From positions 124,001-188,000 of the forward strand of contig CAWERB010000022.1 in NCBI GenBank assembly GCA_963811335.1: 64,000 bases of DNA. Reading direction: 5' to 3'. Source of the DNA: Trebonia sp963811335. Lineage in GTDB: Bacteria; Actinomycetota; Actinomycetes; Streptosporangiales; Streptosporangiaceae. A program made the position numbers and the translations under genes. Numbering within the stretch: the first letter of the stretch is position 1; every line of letters begins with the position of its first letter. Positions 9,717 to 17,722 of the stretch are shown here, in pieces. The notes beneath the pieces were generated by a model, which was not told where the DNA came from, ran no database searches, and was given only the letters and a program-made list of their open reading frames with translations.

Positions 9717-10458
9717 ATGCGGCTGGCGGTCCTCGGCGGAACCGGCGGGTGGCCGACGGCCGGGACGGCCTGCAGCGGCTACCTGGTCGAGCACGACGGT
9801 CACCTGGTGCTGATCGATCCCGGCTACGCGACGTTCCCGCGCCTGCTCGAGCACTGCGCAGCGGCCGAGATAGGCGCGGTGCTCGTCAGCCACGGGCATC
9901 CCGATCACTGCGCCGACCTCAGCCCGCTGCTGCGCGCCAGGGCGTGGGCGGAACGTCCCGGGCCGCCGCTGCCGGTCTACGCGCCGCCTGGCGCGCTTGA
10001 CGCGGTGCTCGCGCTCGACCGCCCCGGCACGCTGGACGGCGCGTTCGAGCTGCGTGAGTTCGCACCCGGCGCCGCCTTCGAGACGGGCCCGTTCGCCGTG
10101 CGCACCTGGCTGCTGCCGCACACGCGGACCAACGCGGGACTGCGGCTGCACGCCGGCGGCCGTGCTCGCCTACACCGGGGACACCGGCCCGAGCCCCGAT
10201 CTCCCTGTCCTGGCCCGCGATGCCGACCTGTTCGTCGCCGAGGCGAGTTACCCGGAACGGGTCCCCGATGACCTGGTCCAGTACCTGTCAAGCGCCCGGC
10301 AGGCGGGGCAGACCGCCGCGGCGGCGGAAGCCCGCGGGCTGCTGCTCACCCACCTGATGCCGGGCACCGACCCCGGCGCCGCCATCGGCGCCGCCTCGGC
10401 CGGCTACGACGGCGACGTCACCGTCGCGGTCCCCGGGCTCACCCGGCAGCTCCCCTGA
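9717..10458 (+). CDS. MBL-fold metallo-hydrolase (RNase Z-like), one frame break
   Basis: Metallo-beta-lactamase-fold hydrolase of about 247 residues. The metal-binding motif SHGHPDHCADL (HxHxDH) lies near residue 62, a second histidine follows in LLPHTRTNAG, the aspartate in AYTGDTGPSPD, and the last histidine in LLLTHLMPGTD. The gene starts at ATG 9717 and reads to about 10150, then continues one frame over from AVLAYTGDTG to the stop at 10458. The break lies in a GC-rich GGCGGCC stretch and both sides are well conserved, so an indel in the assembly is likely. Its last 20 bases overlap the end of convergent thiD. Substrate unknown. Confidence 0.85.
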
Positions 10459-11251
10459 CGCGTTCCTCCGCCCCCGGCACGACGCCACCGTGCAGCACGT
10501 GCACGGGGCCGTCACCGCCGCCGAGTCCGGCCAGGCCGTGCGCCACCGCGTCGCCCGCCACCGCGGCGGCCTGGCGGGCCGCGTCGGGCAGTGACAGCCC
10601 GGCCGCCAGTCCGGCGGCGAGCGCCGCGGAGTGGGTGCAGCCGGCGCCGTGCGTCGCCGCGATGTCATGGCGCGGCACGGGGATCACCAGGTGGGTCCGC
10701 CCGTCGAACAGGTGGTCGGCGGGCTCGGCGCCGTGCCCGCCGGTGACGAGCGCCGCGCCCGCGCCCATGGCCACGAGGCTCATCGCGAGCGCGGCACGGT
10801 CCTCGGTGTCAAGACCGGTGAGCGCCTGGGCCTCCATCAGGTTCGGCGTGACGACCGTGGCGAGCGGGAAGAGCCGGGCGGTCAGCGTGGCGACCGCGTC
10901 GGCGCGCAGCAGCCTGCTCCCCGAGCTGGCCACCATCACCGGGTCGACCACGAGCGGCAGCCCCCGGCCGGCCAGCTCGTCGGCGACCGCCTCGATGATC
11001 GGCGCGGAGAACAGCATGCCGGTCTTCGCGGCGTCCGCGCCGATGTCGTCGAGCACCGCCCTGATCTGGTCCCTGACGAACGCGCCCGACTGCTCGGCGA
11101 TCGACGTCACGCCGAGGGTGTTCTGCGCGGTGAGCGCCACGATGGCGCTCGTGCCGTAAGCGCCGCAGCGCGCGAACGCCTTGAGGTCGGCCTGGATCCC
11201 CGCGCCGCCGCCGGAGTCGGACGAAGCGATGGTGAGAACGCGTGGGATCAA
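10439..11251 (-). CDS. thiD: Hydroxymethylpyrimidine/phosphomethylpyrimidine kinase
   Basis: Phosphorylates HMP to HMP-P and HMP-PP for thiamine synthesis. The 270-residue protein has the ribokinase-like fold with the N-terminal IASSDSGGGAGIQADLKAF substrate loop, TAQNTLGV, PVMVASSGSRLL, and the C-terminal anion-hole and ATP motif THGAGCTHSAALAAG. It is the last gene of the minus-strand thiO-thiS-thiG-thiD run, and its start overlaps the thiG stop by 4 bp, so translation is probably coupled. Regulation by the TPP riboswitch at 13450-13533 follows if the operon is one transcript. Confidence 0.95.
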   Translation of the reverse strand: MIPRVLTIASSDSGGGAGIQADLKAFARCGAYGTSAIVALTAQNTLGVTSIAEQSGAFVRDQIRAVLDDIGADAAKTGMLFSAPIIEAVADELAGRGLPLVVDPVMVASSGSRLLRADAVATLTARLFPLATVVTPNLMEAQALTGLDTEDRAALAMSLVAMGAGAALVTGGHGAEPADHLFDGRTHLVIPVPRHDIAATHGAGCTHSAALAAGLAAGLSLPDAARQAAAVAGDAVAHGLAGLGGGDGPVHVLHGGVVPGAEERVRGAAG

Positions 11252-12063
11252 CCGAGCGCTCCCGCCGCGAGGCCTTCGGCGGCCGGGCTTGACGCGACCG
11301 CGTGCCAGCGGCGCGGGATGCGGCCCGCCTGGTACGCGGCCCGGCCCGCCGCGACGGCGAGCGCCATCGCCGTGGCCATCCGCTCCGGGTCGGCGGCGCG
11401 GGTGATCGCGGACGCGACGAGCACCCCGGCGCAGCCGAGTTCCATCGCCAGCGCCGCGTCACTCGCGGTGCCGATGCCGGCGTCGAGGATGACCGGGACG
11501 CCGGACCGCGAGGTGATCATCGAGATGTTGTGCGGGTTCCTGATGCCGAGCCCGGAGCCGATCGGCGAGCCGAGCGGCATCACCGCGGCGCAGCCCGCCT
11601 CCTCAAGGCGCAGCGCGAGCACCGGGTCGTCGTTGGTATACGGCAGCACGGTGAACCCGTCGGCGACCAGCAGCTGCGCCGCGTCGAGCAGTTCCACCGG
11701 GTCGGGCAGCAGGGTGATGTCGTCGGCGACCACCTCGAGCTTGACCAGGTCCGTCTCCAGCGCCTCGCGGGCCAGCCGGGCGGTGAGCAGCGCCTCGGCG
11801 GCGGTGTGGCAGCCGGCGGTGTTCGGCAGCACGGCGACGCCGGCGTCGCGGATCGTGCCGATCAGCGAGCCGTGGCCGCTGCCGCTGACCCGGCGCATCG
11901 CGACGGTGGTCAGCTCGGTGCCCGAGGCGGCGAGCACCCGGCCGAGCACGTCGAGGGACGGCGCGCCGCCGGTGCCGACGATCAGTCGCGAGGACATCTT
12001 CTGGCCTGCTAGCTGCCAGGGGTCGGCTGCAGGCGAAGCCACGCTCACGTTCTGCATGTTCAC
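11248..12063 (-). CDS. thiG: Thiazole synthase
   Basis: Forms the thiazole phosphate of thiamine from deoxyxylulose phosphate, dehydroglycine and ThiS thiocarboxylate. The 271-residue TIM-barrel protein shows SSRLIVGTGG at the N-terminus, the Schiff-base lysine in DLVKLEVVADDITLLPD, AAVMPLGSPIGSGLGIRN, and PVILDAGIGTASDAALAMELG near the phosphate site. The start MNMQNVSVAS lies 8 bp downstream of the thiS stop. Dehydroglycine would come from ThiO, encoded two genes upstream, as expected for an aerobic Gram-positive pathway without ThiH. Confidence 0.96.
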   Translation of the reverse strand: MNMQNVSVASPAADPWQLAGQKMSSRLIVGTGGAPSLDVLGRVLAASGTELTTVAMRRVSGSGHGSLIGTIRDAGVAVLPNTAGCHTAAEALLTARLAREALETDLVKLEVVADDITLLPDPVELLDAAQLLVADGFTVLPYTNDDPVLALRLEEAGCAAVMPLGSPIGSGLGIRNPHNISMITSRSGVPVILDAGIGTASDAALAMELGCAGVLVASAITRAADPERMATAMALAVAAGRAAYQAGRIPRRWHAVASSPAAEGLAAGALG

Positions 12064-12070
12064 TGTGTTC

Positions 12071-12274
12071 CTATCCTCCCTGCACGGCGGTCACGATCTC
12101 GACCACGGAACCGTCGGCGAGCGGGGTGTCCGGCCAGGCGCGGCGGGGGACGACCTCGCCGTCGACGGCGGCGGCGATGCCGCGGGCGGTCGCGGTGAGC
12201 TGGGTGATGAGGTCCGCGAGCGTGGTGCCGGGCGACAGCTCGCGCTTGTCCCCGTTGACGGTCACGTGGGTCAC
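12071..12274 (-). CDS. thiS: Sulfur carrier protein ThiS
   Basis: Small ubiquitin-like sulfur carrier of 67 residues. It ends in the required Gly-Gly (VTAVQGG), where the thiocarboxylate is formed. The beta-grasp pattern is visible: MTHVTVNGDKREL, then TLADLITQL, then GIAAAVDGEVVPRRAW. It overlaps the 3' end of thiO by 4 bp and precedes thiG. The adenylating and sulfur-loading partner (ThiF/MoeB type) is not in the window. Confidence 0.95.
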   Translation of the reverse strand: MTHVTVNGDKRELSPGTTLADLITQLTATARGIAAAVDGEVVPRRAWPDTPLADGSVVEIVTAVQGG

Positions 12275-13443
12275 TCGAACCTCCCTGGGTGGAACGGCGA
12301 CCAGGCGGCGTGCGGGTCCTTGCCGTCGAGCAGCGCGGCGACCGCGTCCGCGGTGACGGCCGACAGCATGATGCCGTTGCGGTAGTGGCCGGCCGCGATG
12401 AGCAGCCGCCCGTCGCCCGCGGGGCCGAGCACGGGACCGTTGTCGCTGCTGCCGGGGCGCAGCCCGGCGACGGCCTCGGCGAAGATGAGCTCGCTGACCG
12501 CGGGGACCGCCGTGGTGGCGTCGCGCAGCAGGTCATGCACGGCGCCGGCGGTGACGTCGCGGTCCTCGCGCTCCTCCTGGGTGGCGCCGACCACCAGCTC
12601 GCCGTCCTTCCGCGGGACCAGGTACAGGTCGTGGCCCATCACCAAGGCACGGACGGTGCGGGTGAGGATGTGCGGCATGCCGCTGCGGTGTCGCAGGCGG
12701 AGGATCTGGCCCTTGACCGGGCGGATCGCTTCTCGGACGGCTTTTGGCACGCCGTCGAGGTGGCGGGTGGCGTGGCCGGCCGCGACGACTACGCGGGCGG
12801 CGGTGAGCTCGCGGGGCGCGGCCGGGCGGGCTCCGGTTGGGCCAGCTCCGGCGGGCTGGGTTCCGGCGGACAGGGTGACGCGGCCGGGCGCGACGCGCGC
12901 GGCGGCGGCGCGGACCGTGCGCACCCCCGCCTTGGCGGCCGCGGCGCGGAGGGCGGCCAGGTAGCGGCGGTTGTCCACCGACAGGTCGCCTGCCGCGAAC
13001 ACGCCGCCACGGGTCGACGGGGCAAGGAACGGCTCGCGCTTGCGGCACTCCCGCGCGTCGAGCCGCTCCGCTTTGAGCCCGATCGAGTGGCGGAAGTCGG
13101 TGAGCCGGTCGAGGGCCGCCAGGTCGCCGTTGTCGTAGGCGACGGCGAGGGTGCCCTCGGTGCGCAGCCCGGTTTCCCTGCCCGCGGCCCGCTCAAGCTC
13201 CGCGTTGAAGGACGGGAAGCGGTCGATGGCGTGCAGGTTGAGGTTGAGCAGGTCCTGCTCGCCGAAGACGGACTCCGAGACCGGGCCGAGCATGCCGGCC
13301 GCGACCAGGCTGGCCTTGTCGTCCGTCAGGGGGTCGTCAGCGCCCGGGTCGACGATGATGACGGCGTGCCCGGCGCTCGCGGCGCGCCAGGCGATGGCGG
13401 TGCCGATCACCCCCGCGCCTACGACGATGACATCCGCGTCCAC
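12271..13443 (-). CDS. thiO: Glycine oxidase ThiO
   Basis: FAD-dependent amine oxidase converting glycine to dehydroglycine for thiazole formation. The Rossmann motif VIVVGAGVIGTAIAWR sits directly at the N-terminus; DDKASLVAAGMLGPVSE and the C-terminal GLRPGSSDNGPVLGP and ATGHYRNGI-like segment (IAAGHYRNGIMLSAVTAD) are typical. The start is taken as GTG 13443 (VDADVIVV), behind GAAGGGAG. The longer ATG readings at 13539 and 13464 run through the riboswitch and are rejected. The GAAGGGAG ribosome site falls inside the riboswitch 3' end, which suggests translational control. Confidence 0.93.
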   Translation of the reverse strand: MDADVIVVGAGVIGTAIAWRAASAGHAVIIVDPGADDPLTDDKASLVAAGMLGPVSESVFGEQDLLNLNLHAIDRFPSFNAELERAAGRETGLRTEGTLAVAYDNGDLAALDRLTDFRHSIGLKAERLDARECRKREPFLAPSTRGGVFAAGDLSVDNRRYLAALRAAAAKAGVRTVRAAAARVAPGRVTLSAGTQPAGAGPTGARPAAPRELTAARVVVAAGHATRHLDGVPKAVREAIRPVKGQILRLRHRSGMPHILTRTVRALVMGHDLYLVPRKDGELVVGATQEEREDRDVTAGAVHDLLRDATTAVPAVSELIFAEAVAGLRPGSSDNGPVLGPAGDGRLLIAAGHYRNGIMLSAVTADAVAALLDGKDPHAAWSPFHPGRFE

Positions 13444-13449
13444 GTGCGC

Positions 13450-13533
13450 TCCCTTCGCCGGCATTACCCGGATCAGGTTCGACGGTCGGAGGCCGTTCGC
13501 CTCCCTCTCAGCCCTGCCGCGGGCTCCCGTGCT
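13450..13533 (-). promoter_or_regulatory. TPP riboswitch (THI element)
   Basis: Read on the minus strand, the leader holds the two conserved TPP-riboswitch blocks: CGGGAGCCC...GCAGGGCTGAGAGGGAGGC on the 5' side and GACCGTCGAACCTGATCCGG followed by GTAATGCCGGCGAAGGGAG on the 3' side. CTGAGA and ACCTGATC with the GTAATGCCGGCGAAGGGA closing segment are diagnostic. The 3' block contains the thiO ribosome site, so ligand binding would be expected to block translation of thiO and thereby lower thiSGD. Confidence 0.96.
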
Positions 13534-13992
13534 GTTCACTTCAGTGTAACGCGGGCGCCTGATATGTCCCGAACGGGACCGCGGGGCCCGCGGGAGCGCA
13601 GGATCTGCGCGCTGCTACGCCCACATCTCCCGGCCCCGCATCTTTGCGGTATCGCTATTAGCAATCCGCCATCGGACGACTACGTTGCGTACTAGGCTGC
13701 GCTGTGCCGGATACGCCGAGTGAACATGGGGGGCGGGCGTGGGACCACGCGCAGCAAGGGCAGGACACGGGATCTCGCGGTTCTATCCGATCCGGCCGAT
13801 GCCGCGGCCACACCCGACGCGGCCGGTGCCGCGGCCCCACCCGGGGCGGCCGGCACCCGGCATCCGGTGATCAAACTCGCCGGGACGCTGCCTTGAGTGC
13901 GGTTCATCCCGCACCACGCCGGACTGCCCTAACGGCACCTGCCGCCAAGGGACGATCGCGGGCATAAGACGATCGCAGGCATACTTGCCCGC
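13534..13992. other. Intergenic region between thiO leader and lipoprotein gene
   Basis: No gene I can support. The stretch must hold the thiO promoter on the minus strand and the promoter of the lipoprotein gene on the plus strand. It contains a GC-rich simple pattern (GCCGCGGCC-like repeats around 13800-13850). Confidence 0.4.
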
Positions 13993-14889
13993 ATGGAAAT
14001 CTCGGCGGGGCGGCGCGGTTCGAGGACTTTCCCGTTGGCCGCGGCGACGCTCTTGGTCACCGTCGTGCTCGCACTCGGTGGTTGCAAGAGCAACGGCACC
14101 ACGGCTAGCACGGCCACTACCCCGACTTCTGCGCCGGGTTCGCCGGCGACGAGTCAGGCCTCGCTCGCGGGCACCCCGGGAAGCACGGCCGGCTGCAACG
14201 CGGACTACTGCACCCCGGCGGACTGGGACACGGCGCGGGCGTCAACGCCGCTCGCGCAGATACCGCCCTTCGTCGAGCCGCTCAACGTGATCATCAGCGC
14301 CAGGTCGACCGTGGCCCTCGCCGACATCCAGCAGGCCCTCGGCAACTGGCACACCGTCTCCACCGCGACGACGGTCAGCGTCCTCGGCATCCACCTGCGG
14401 TGCATCTCTTCCGAGCAGGCGGACGTGACCGGCGGCGGCTACCTGCCGCAGCACGTGGCGTGGCGGCTTGGCGGCTGCCTGGACGGCAACAAGCTGTCGC
14501 TGTCCGGCGATGAGGACCACGTGCGGATCTGGAACCAGCCGGTAGCGGGCAGCAAGTACGGCGCCTGGTTCATCGCCGCGAGCTACGAGACCATGTGCGT
14601 CGACCGCGACGGCGCGCTGGAGCCGGCCAGCGACCATGTGACCTACGCGGCGCTGCATGCCGGGAGCACCTATCACTGTGTCGACGGCGGCCCGGGCAGC
14701 TTCCACGCCAAGCACCCCGACGGGTATAACGACGCCGCCGCGGACTTCTCCGCCGCCATCGCCTCGGCCGCCCGCGGCCGCGGCTGGCAGGTCACGACGC
14801 GGACGGTCACCGCCGCGCGCAAGGCGAGCGCCGGCGAGGGCGGCGTCCCGTTCGGCTCCACCGTCTACGTCGTCACGGTGACCGGGTGA
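13993..14889 (+). CDS. Putative lipoprotein of unknown function
   Basis: 298-residue exported protein. The N-terminus is MEISAGRRGSRTFPLAAATL with a hydrophobic core and lipobox LALGGC, so the mature protein should start at that cysteine and be anchored on the outer face of the membrane. A Ser/Thr/Pro/Ala linker follows. The globular part holds several cysteines (GCNADYCTPADW, LRCISSEQ, LGGCLDGN, ETMCVDRDG, YHCVDGG) that could form disulfides outside the cell. No family recognised. Short hairpins follow the gene. Confidence 0.75.
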   Translation: MEISAGRRGSRTFPLAAATLLVTVVLALGGCKSNGTTASTATTPTSAPGSPATSQASLAGTPGSTAGCNADYCTPADWDTARASTPLAQIPPFVEPLNVIISARSTVALADIQQALGNWHTVSTATTVSVLGIHLRCISSEQADVTGGGYLPQHVAWRLGGCLDGNKLSLSGDEDHVRIWNQPVAGSKYGAWFIAASYETMCVDRDGALEPASDHVTYAALHAGSTYHCVDGGPGSFHAKHPDGYNDAAADFSAAIASAARGRGWQVTTRTVTAARKASAGEGGVPFGSTVYVVTVTG

Positions 14890-14903
14890 CCGGCCTCGAG
14901 TCC

Positions 14904-14980
14904 CCGCCTGGATATCAGGCGGCAGCGCCTCAAGGCGGCTTGCTGGCGGCCGGGGTATAGGCCGATGGCGGGCCAGCAAG
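14904..14980. terminator. Two hairpins between convergent genes
   Basis: CCGCCT/AGGCGG around a GATATC loop (14904-14922) and CTTGCTGGC/GCCAGCAAG (14939-14947 with 14972-14980) lie between the convergent lipoprotein and dihydrofolate-reductase-like genes. Neither has a T run; a bidirectional terminator role is inferred from position. Confidence 0.4.
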
Positions 14981-15064
14981 ATCGTCATGTCCCGGAAGGC
15001 CGCCATCAGCCTAACCGTCCATGACGATCTTCGCGGCCGCCCGGCCGCCGCCGCGGTGACGGGT

Positions 15065-15748
15065 TCACGGCTGCCCCGGCACCGCAAGCCCGGTCAGCCG
15101 GCCGTAACGACGGGTGAACGTGACGTGGGTGACGCCGCTGGGGGAGCTCACCGACTCGATGGCGAAGCGCTCCTCCAGTCCCTCCAGCCCGTCCCAGAGG
15201 GACTCGCCGCGGCCGAGGAGGACCGGCACGAGCGCGATGTGCATGTGGTCGACCAGGCCGGCGGCGAGGAACTGGCGGACGGCGGCCGGGCCGCCGCCGA
15301 TGCGGACGTCGAGGCCGCCCGCGGCCTGCTTGGCCGCCGCAAGCGCCTGCTCCGGGCGGGCGTCGATGAAGTGGAAGGTCGTGCCGCCCTTCATCTCGAC
15401 CGGGGGCCTGACGTGATGGGTGAGCACGAAGACGGGGGTACGGAACGGCGGCTCATCCCCCCACCAGCCCTTCCACTCCTCGTCGGTCCACGGTCCGCGC
15501 TGCGGGCCGAACTTGTTGCGCCCCATGATCTCCGCGCCGATGCCCGGCCCCCAGTTGCTCGCGAAGGCGTCGTCGATGCCGGTGCTCCCGCCTGGCCGGC
15601 CCTGCATGGCGTGAAATGAACGGGTGCCCATGAACCATCGCACCAGCCGGTCGCCGGCATGCCCGAAGGGTGCCTCCGGGCCCTGGTCAGCACCGGCGCC
15701 GAAGCCATCGAGCGAGACGGAAAGGTTGTGAACACGAACAAGTGACAT
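15065..15748 (-). CDS. Dihydrofolate reductase family protein (RibD C-terminal domain)
   Basis: About 227 residues, the usual length of the DHFR/RibD-C-like proteins common in actinomycetes; they use NADPH but their substrates are mostly unknown. The start MSLVRVHNLSVSLDGF is the standard opening of this family, so the ATG at 15793 is not used. Further signatures are MGRNKFGPQRGPW, PVFVLTHH, FHFIDARPEQALAAAKQAAG, DVRIGGGPAAVRQFLAAGLV and LVPVLLGRGESLWDGLE. It runs convergently to the upstream lipoprotein gene. Confidence 0.9.
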   Translation of the reverse strand: MSLVRVHNLSVSLDGFGAGADQGPEAPFGHAGDRLVRWFMGTRSFHAMQGRPGGSTGIDDAFASNWGPGIGAEIMGRNKFGPQRGPWTDEEWKGWWGDEPPFRTPVFVLTHHVRPPVEMKGGTTFHFIDARPEQALAAAKQAAGGLDVRIGGGPAAVRQFLAAGLVDHMHIALVPVLLGRGESLWDGLEGLEERFAIESVSSPSGVTHVTFTRRYGRLTGLAVPGQP

Positions 15749-15789
15749 GACGGGTAGACCTCTCTGGTCGAAGCTGAGTCCATCTGTAC

Positions 15790-16053
15790 TCATCGTGTGG
15801 TCGTAGCCAGCATCGCTCTCTCGACACTGGGCACCCTTGACACCCGAGCACCTGCGAACGGCTGACAGCCTGGCCTAAGCCACGGACAGTCCCGATCGTC
15901 CGATTCGCGCGTGCCGCCCGATCCAAGAGCAGGCATGCGCGGGGCAGCCGCGATCATGCGGTCGGCGTCGAGCAGCTGCCAGTCGAGGATGAAGCCGACG
16001 TCGCTGGCGAGCTGCTCGAAGAATGCGCGCTGGGGCCGATCCTTGCCCTCCAT
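15790..16053 (-). CDS. Small hypothetical protein or gene remnant
   Basis: 87-residue reading starting MEGKDRPQRAFFEQLASDVG. The first 40 residues look protein-like (helical, mixed charge); the rest is low in recognisable structure and may be read-through of a remnant. No family recognised. It follows another small reading on the same strand by 14 bp. Confidence 0.3.
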   Translation of the reverse strand: MEGKDRPQRAFFEQLASDVGFILDWQLLDADRMIAAAPRMPALGSGGTRESDDRDCPWLRPGCQPFAGARVSRVPSVERAMLATTTR

Positions 16054-16067
16054 CGGGTACGCCCTGG

Positions 16068-16286
16068 CTAGAGTGTCTTCCCTTCGTAGCAGCCGTCTAG
16101 CTCAACCCAGTCGGCGTGACACGCGTGAAGCCCGTGAACGAAATTCCTGACCTCGCTGTCGGGGACGTCTTTGGTCTGCGTCCCGCCGAACCCCTGATGC
16201 CATGCGATGCGCCAGATTGTGATCGCTGGTCGCCTCTCCTCCGCTGATGGGGACACGTGTCCTCCGCTGATGGGGACACGTGCCAT
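16068..16286 (-). CDS. Small hypothetical protein (about 55-72 aa)
   Basis: The C-terminal part (ITIWRIAWHQGFGG, then DSEVRNFVHGLHACHADW) looks like a real small globular protein. The GGAGGAGAGG just before the AGCGATC region may be its ribosome site, so the true start may lie about 16230, inside the reading. The upstream end consists of a 23-bp tandem repeat. Function unknown. Confidence 0.35.
   Translation of the reverse strand: MARVPISGGHVSPSAEERRPAITIWRIAWHQGFGGTQTKDVPDSEVRNFVHGLHACHADWVELDGCYEGKTL
16237..16282. repeat. Perfect 23-bp tandem repeat with palindromic junction
   Basis: Two identical adjacent copies of the unit TCCTCCGCTGATGGGGACAC+GTG. The junction creates the perfect palindrome GGACACGTGTCC (16251-16262). 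The unit contains a ribosome-site-like AGCGGAGGA on the minus strand. Confidence 0.9.
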
Positions 16287-16358
16287 CGTTACCTAGTGTG
16301 GCTCAGAGGGAGGGAGCGGCTTAGAGGAGAAGGTCCTGGGTCCCGGGACGCCGGCACG

Positions 16359-16943
16359 TCAGGCGCTGCGGGCGTCTGGCCACACGTGCCGCAGGGCCTG
16401 TTCCGCCCAGTCGTCGGGTATGTCAGAGGTGGCGATGTACCGTGCGTAGAACGAGCCGATCAGCATGCTCGCCAGGACGTCGGGGTCGGCCGAGTCGGGC
16501 AGTTCCCCGCGGCTGACGCCCTCGGCCAGGACCTGGCGCAGCGCGGTCCGGCGCGGCTCGACTAGCCGGCCGCGGAAGGCGGCGAGCAGTTCCGGGTGAC
16601 GGTGCTCTTCGGCGAGCAGCGTGCCGACCACCGCCATGGAGTTCGCGCGCAGCAGGTTAGCGCGGAAGTTCCGCAGCACCGCGAGGGCTCGGCTGCGGGG
16701 CGGCCCTGACCCGGCGGGAATGGCCTCGATCCGCAGCGAGTCGATGACCGCGACGGCCACGCTGGCCTTGCCGCGGAACCGGCGGCGCACGGCGGGGACT
16801 GTCGTGCCGGCGGCGGCCGCCACCGACTCCAGGGACATCCCGGCGTATCCGGCCTCACGGAGCTGGCGCTCAGCCGCGGCCAGGATCGCCTGGTCCCGGC
16901 GGGACGGGGATAAGGCCGGCGTTACCTTCACCCCCATCGTCAA
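16359..16943 (-). CDS. TetR/AcrR family transcriptional regulator
   Basis: 194-residue repressor. The N-terminal HTH is clear: RRDQAILAAAERQLREAGYA, then MSLESVAAAAGTTVPAVRRR and FRGKASVAVAVI. The C-terminal ligand domain resembles the TetR_C_11-like group (LVEPRRTALRQVLAEGVSRGEL, DVLASMLIGSFYARYI). It is transcribed away from thiE with about 100 bp between starts. There is no obvious efflux gene next to it, so its target cannot be named. Confidence 0.9.
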   Translation of the reverse strand: MTMGVKVTPALSPSRRDQAILAAAERQLREAGYAGMSLESVAAAAGTTVPAVRRRFRGKASVAVAVIDSLRIEAIPAGSGPPRSRALAVLRNFRANLLRANSMAVVGTLLAEEHRHPELLAAFRGRLVEPRRTALRQVLAEGVSRGELPDSADPDVLASMLIGSFYARYIATSDIPDDWAEQALRHVWPDARSA

Positions 16944-17041
16944 CTACCCGATCGACTGGACCATCTGACCGGCCGGCGCAGCGACCCGCGAGATGCTCGG
17001 CGGGTGAGTTTCGACCCAGTGGCATGCGGCACGATGGGGGG

Positions 17042-17689
17042 ATGACGACTGACCTGCGGGCGCGGCTGGCCGCCGCGCGGCTTTACCTGTGCACCGGCGC
17101 GCGCCGTGAGCAGGGAGACCTGGAAGCGTTCCTCGACGCGGTGCTGAGCAACGGGGTGGACATCGTCCAGCTGCGGGAAAAGGGGCTTGAGGCGGGCGAG
17201 GAGCTGGCGCTGCTCGAGGTGTTCGGCGCCGCGTGCCGTCGGCACGGGGCGCTGCTCGCGGTGAACGACCGGGCGGACGTCGCGCTGGCGTCCGGGGCGG
17301 ACGTGCTGCACCTCGGGCAGGATGACCTGCCCGTCCCGGTAGCCAGGCGGATTCTCGGGCCGGGCCCGGTGATCGGGCGGTCGAGTCACAGCCCGGAGCA
17401 GGCCGCGGCGGTGGCGGTCGAGGACGGTACCGACTACTTCTGCGCCGGGCCGCTGTGGGCGACGCCGACCAAGCAAGGACGGCCGGGCACCGGGCTCGGG
17501 CTGCTGTCGGACGTGGCGCTGCTCGGCGCCGCCCGGCCGTGGTTCGCGATCGGCGGGATCAGCCTCGACCGGCTAGGAGAAGTGCTCGATGCGGGTGCGA
17601 CCCGGGTGGTGGTAGTCCGGGCGATCACCGAGGCGGACGACCCGGGGGCGGCGGCGGCCGCGTTCGCGAAGCGGCTGAGCGCGGCGTAG
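17042..17689 (+). CDS. thiE: Thiamine-phosphate synthase
   Basis: Couples HMP-PP with thiazole phosphate to make thiamine phosphate. The 215-residue TIM-barrel protein has VDIVQLREKGLEAGEEL, LLAVNDRADVALASGADVLH, LGQDDLPVPVARRILG, IGRSSHSPEQAAAV, DYFCAGPLWATPTKQGRPGT and WFAIGGISLDRLGEVLDAGA, all in the expected order. The start is ATG 17042 behind GGGGGG; the reading from 17024 only adds upstream residues. It stands apart from thiOSGD, is not preceded by a recognisable TPP element, and converges on the ABC exporter. Confidence 0.96.
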   Translation: MTTDLRARLAAARLYLCTGARREQGDLEAFLDAVLSNGVDIVQLREKGLEAGEELALLEVFGAACRRHGALLAVNDRADVALASGADVLHLGQDDLPVPVARRILGPGPVIGRSSHSPEQAAAVAVEDGTDYFCAGPLWATPTKQGRPGTGLGLLSDVALLGAARPWFAIGGISLDRLGEVLDAGATRVVVVRAITEADDPGAAAAAFAKRLSAA

Positions 17690-17722
17690 CCCGAGTCCGG
17701 CCGGCATGGACGTGGGCTGGGG

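Noticed and set aside
8190..12385. Very long antisense readings (about 8190-10151 minus and 10631-12385 plus)
   Set aside because: They are Arg/Gly/Ala-rich shadows of the DUF2252, MBL and thiamine genes, without recognisable domains; typical of high-GC DNA.
13464..13539. Upstream start codons for thiO
   Set aside because: They lie inside the TPP riboswitch; GTG 13443 has the ribosome site and starts directly at the Rossmann motif.
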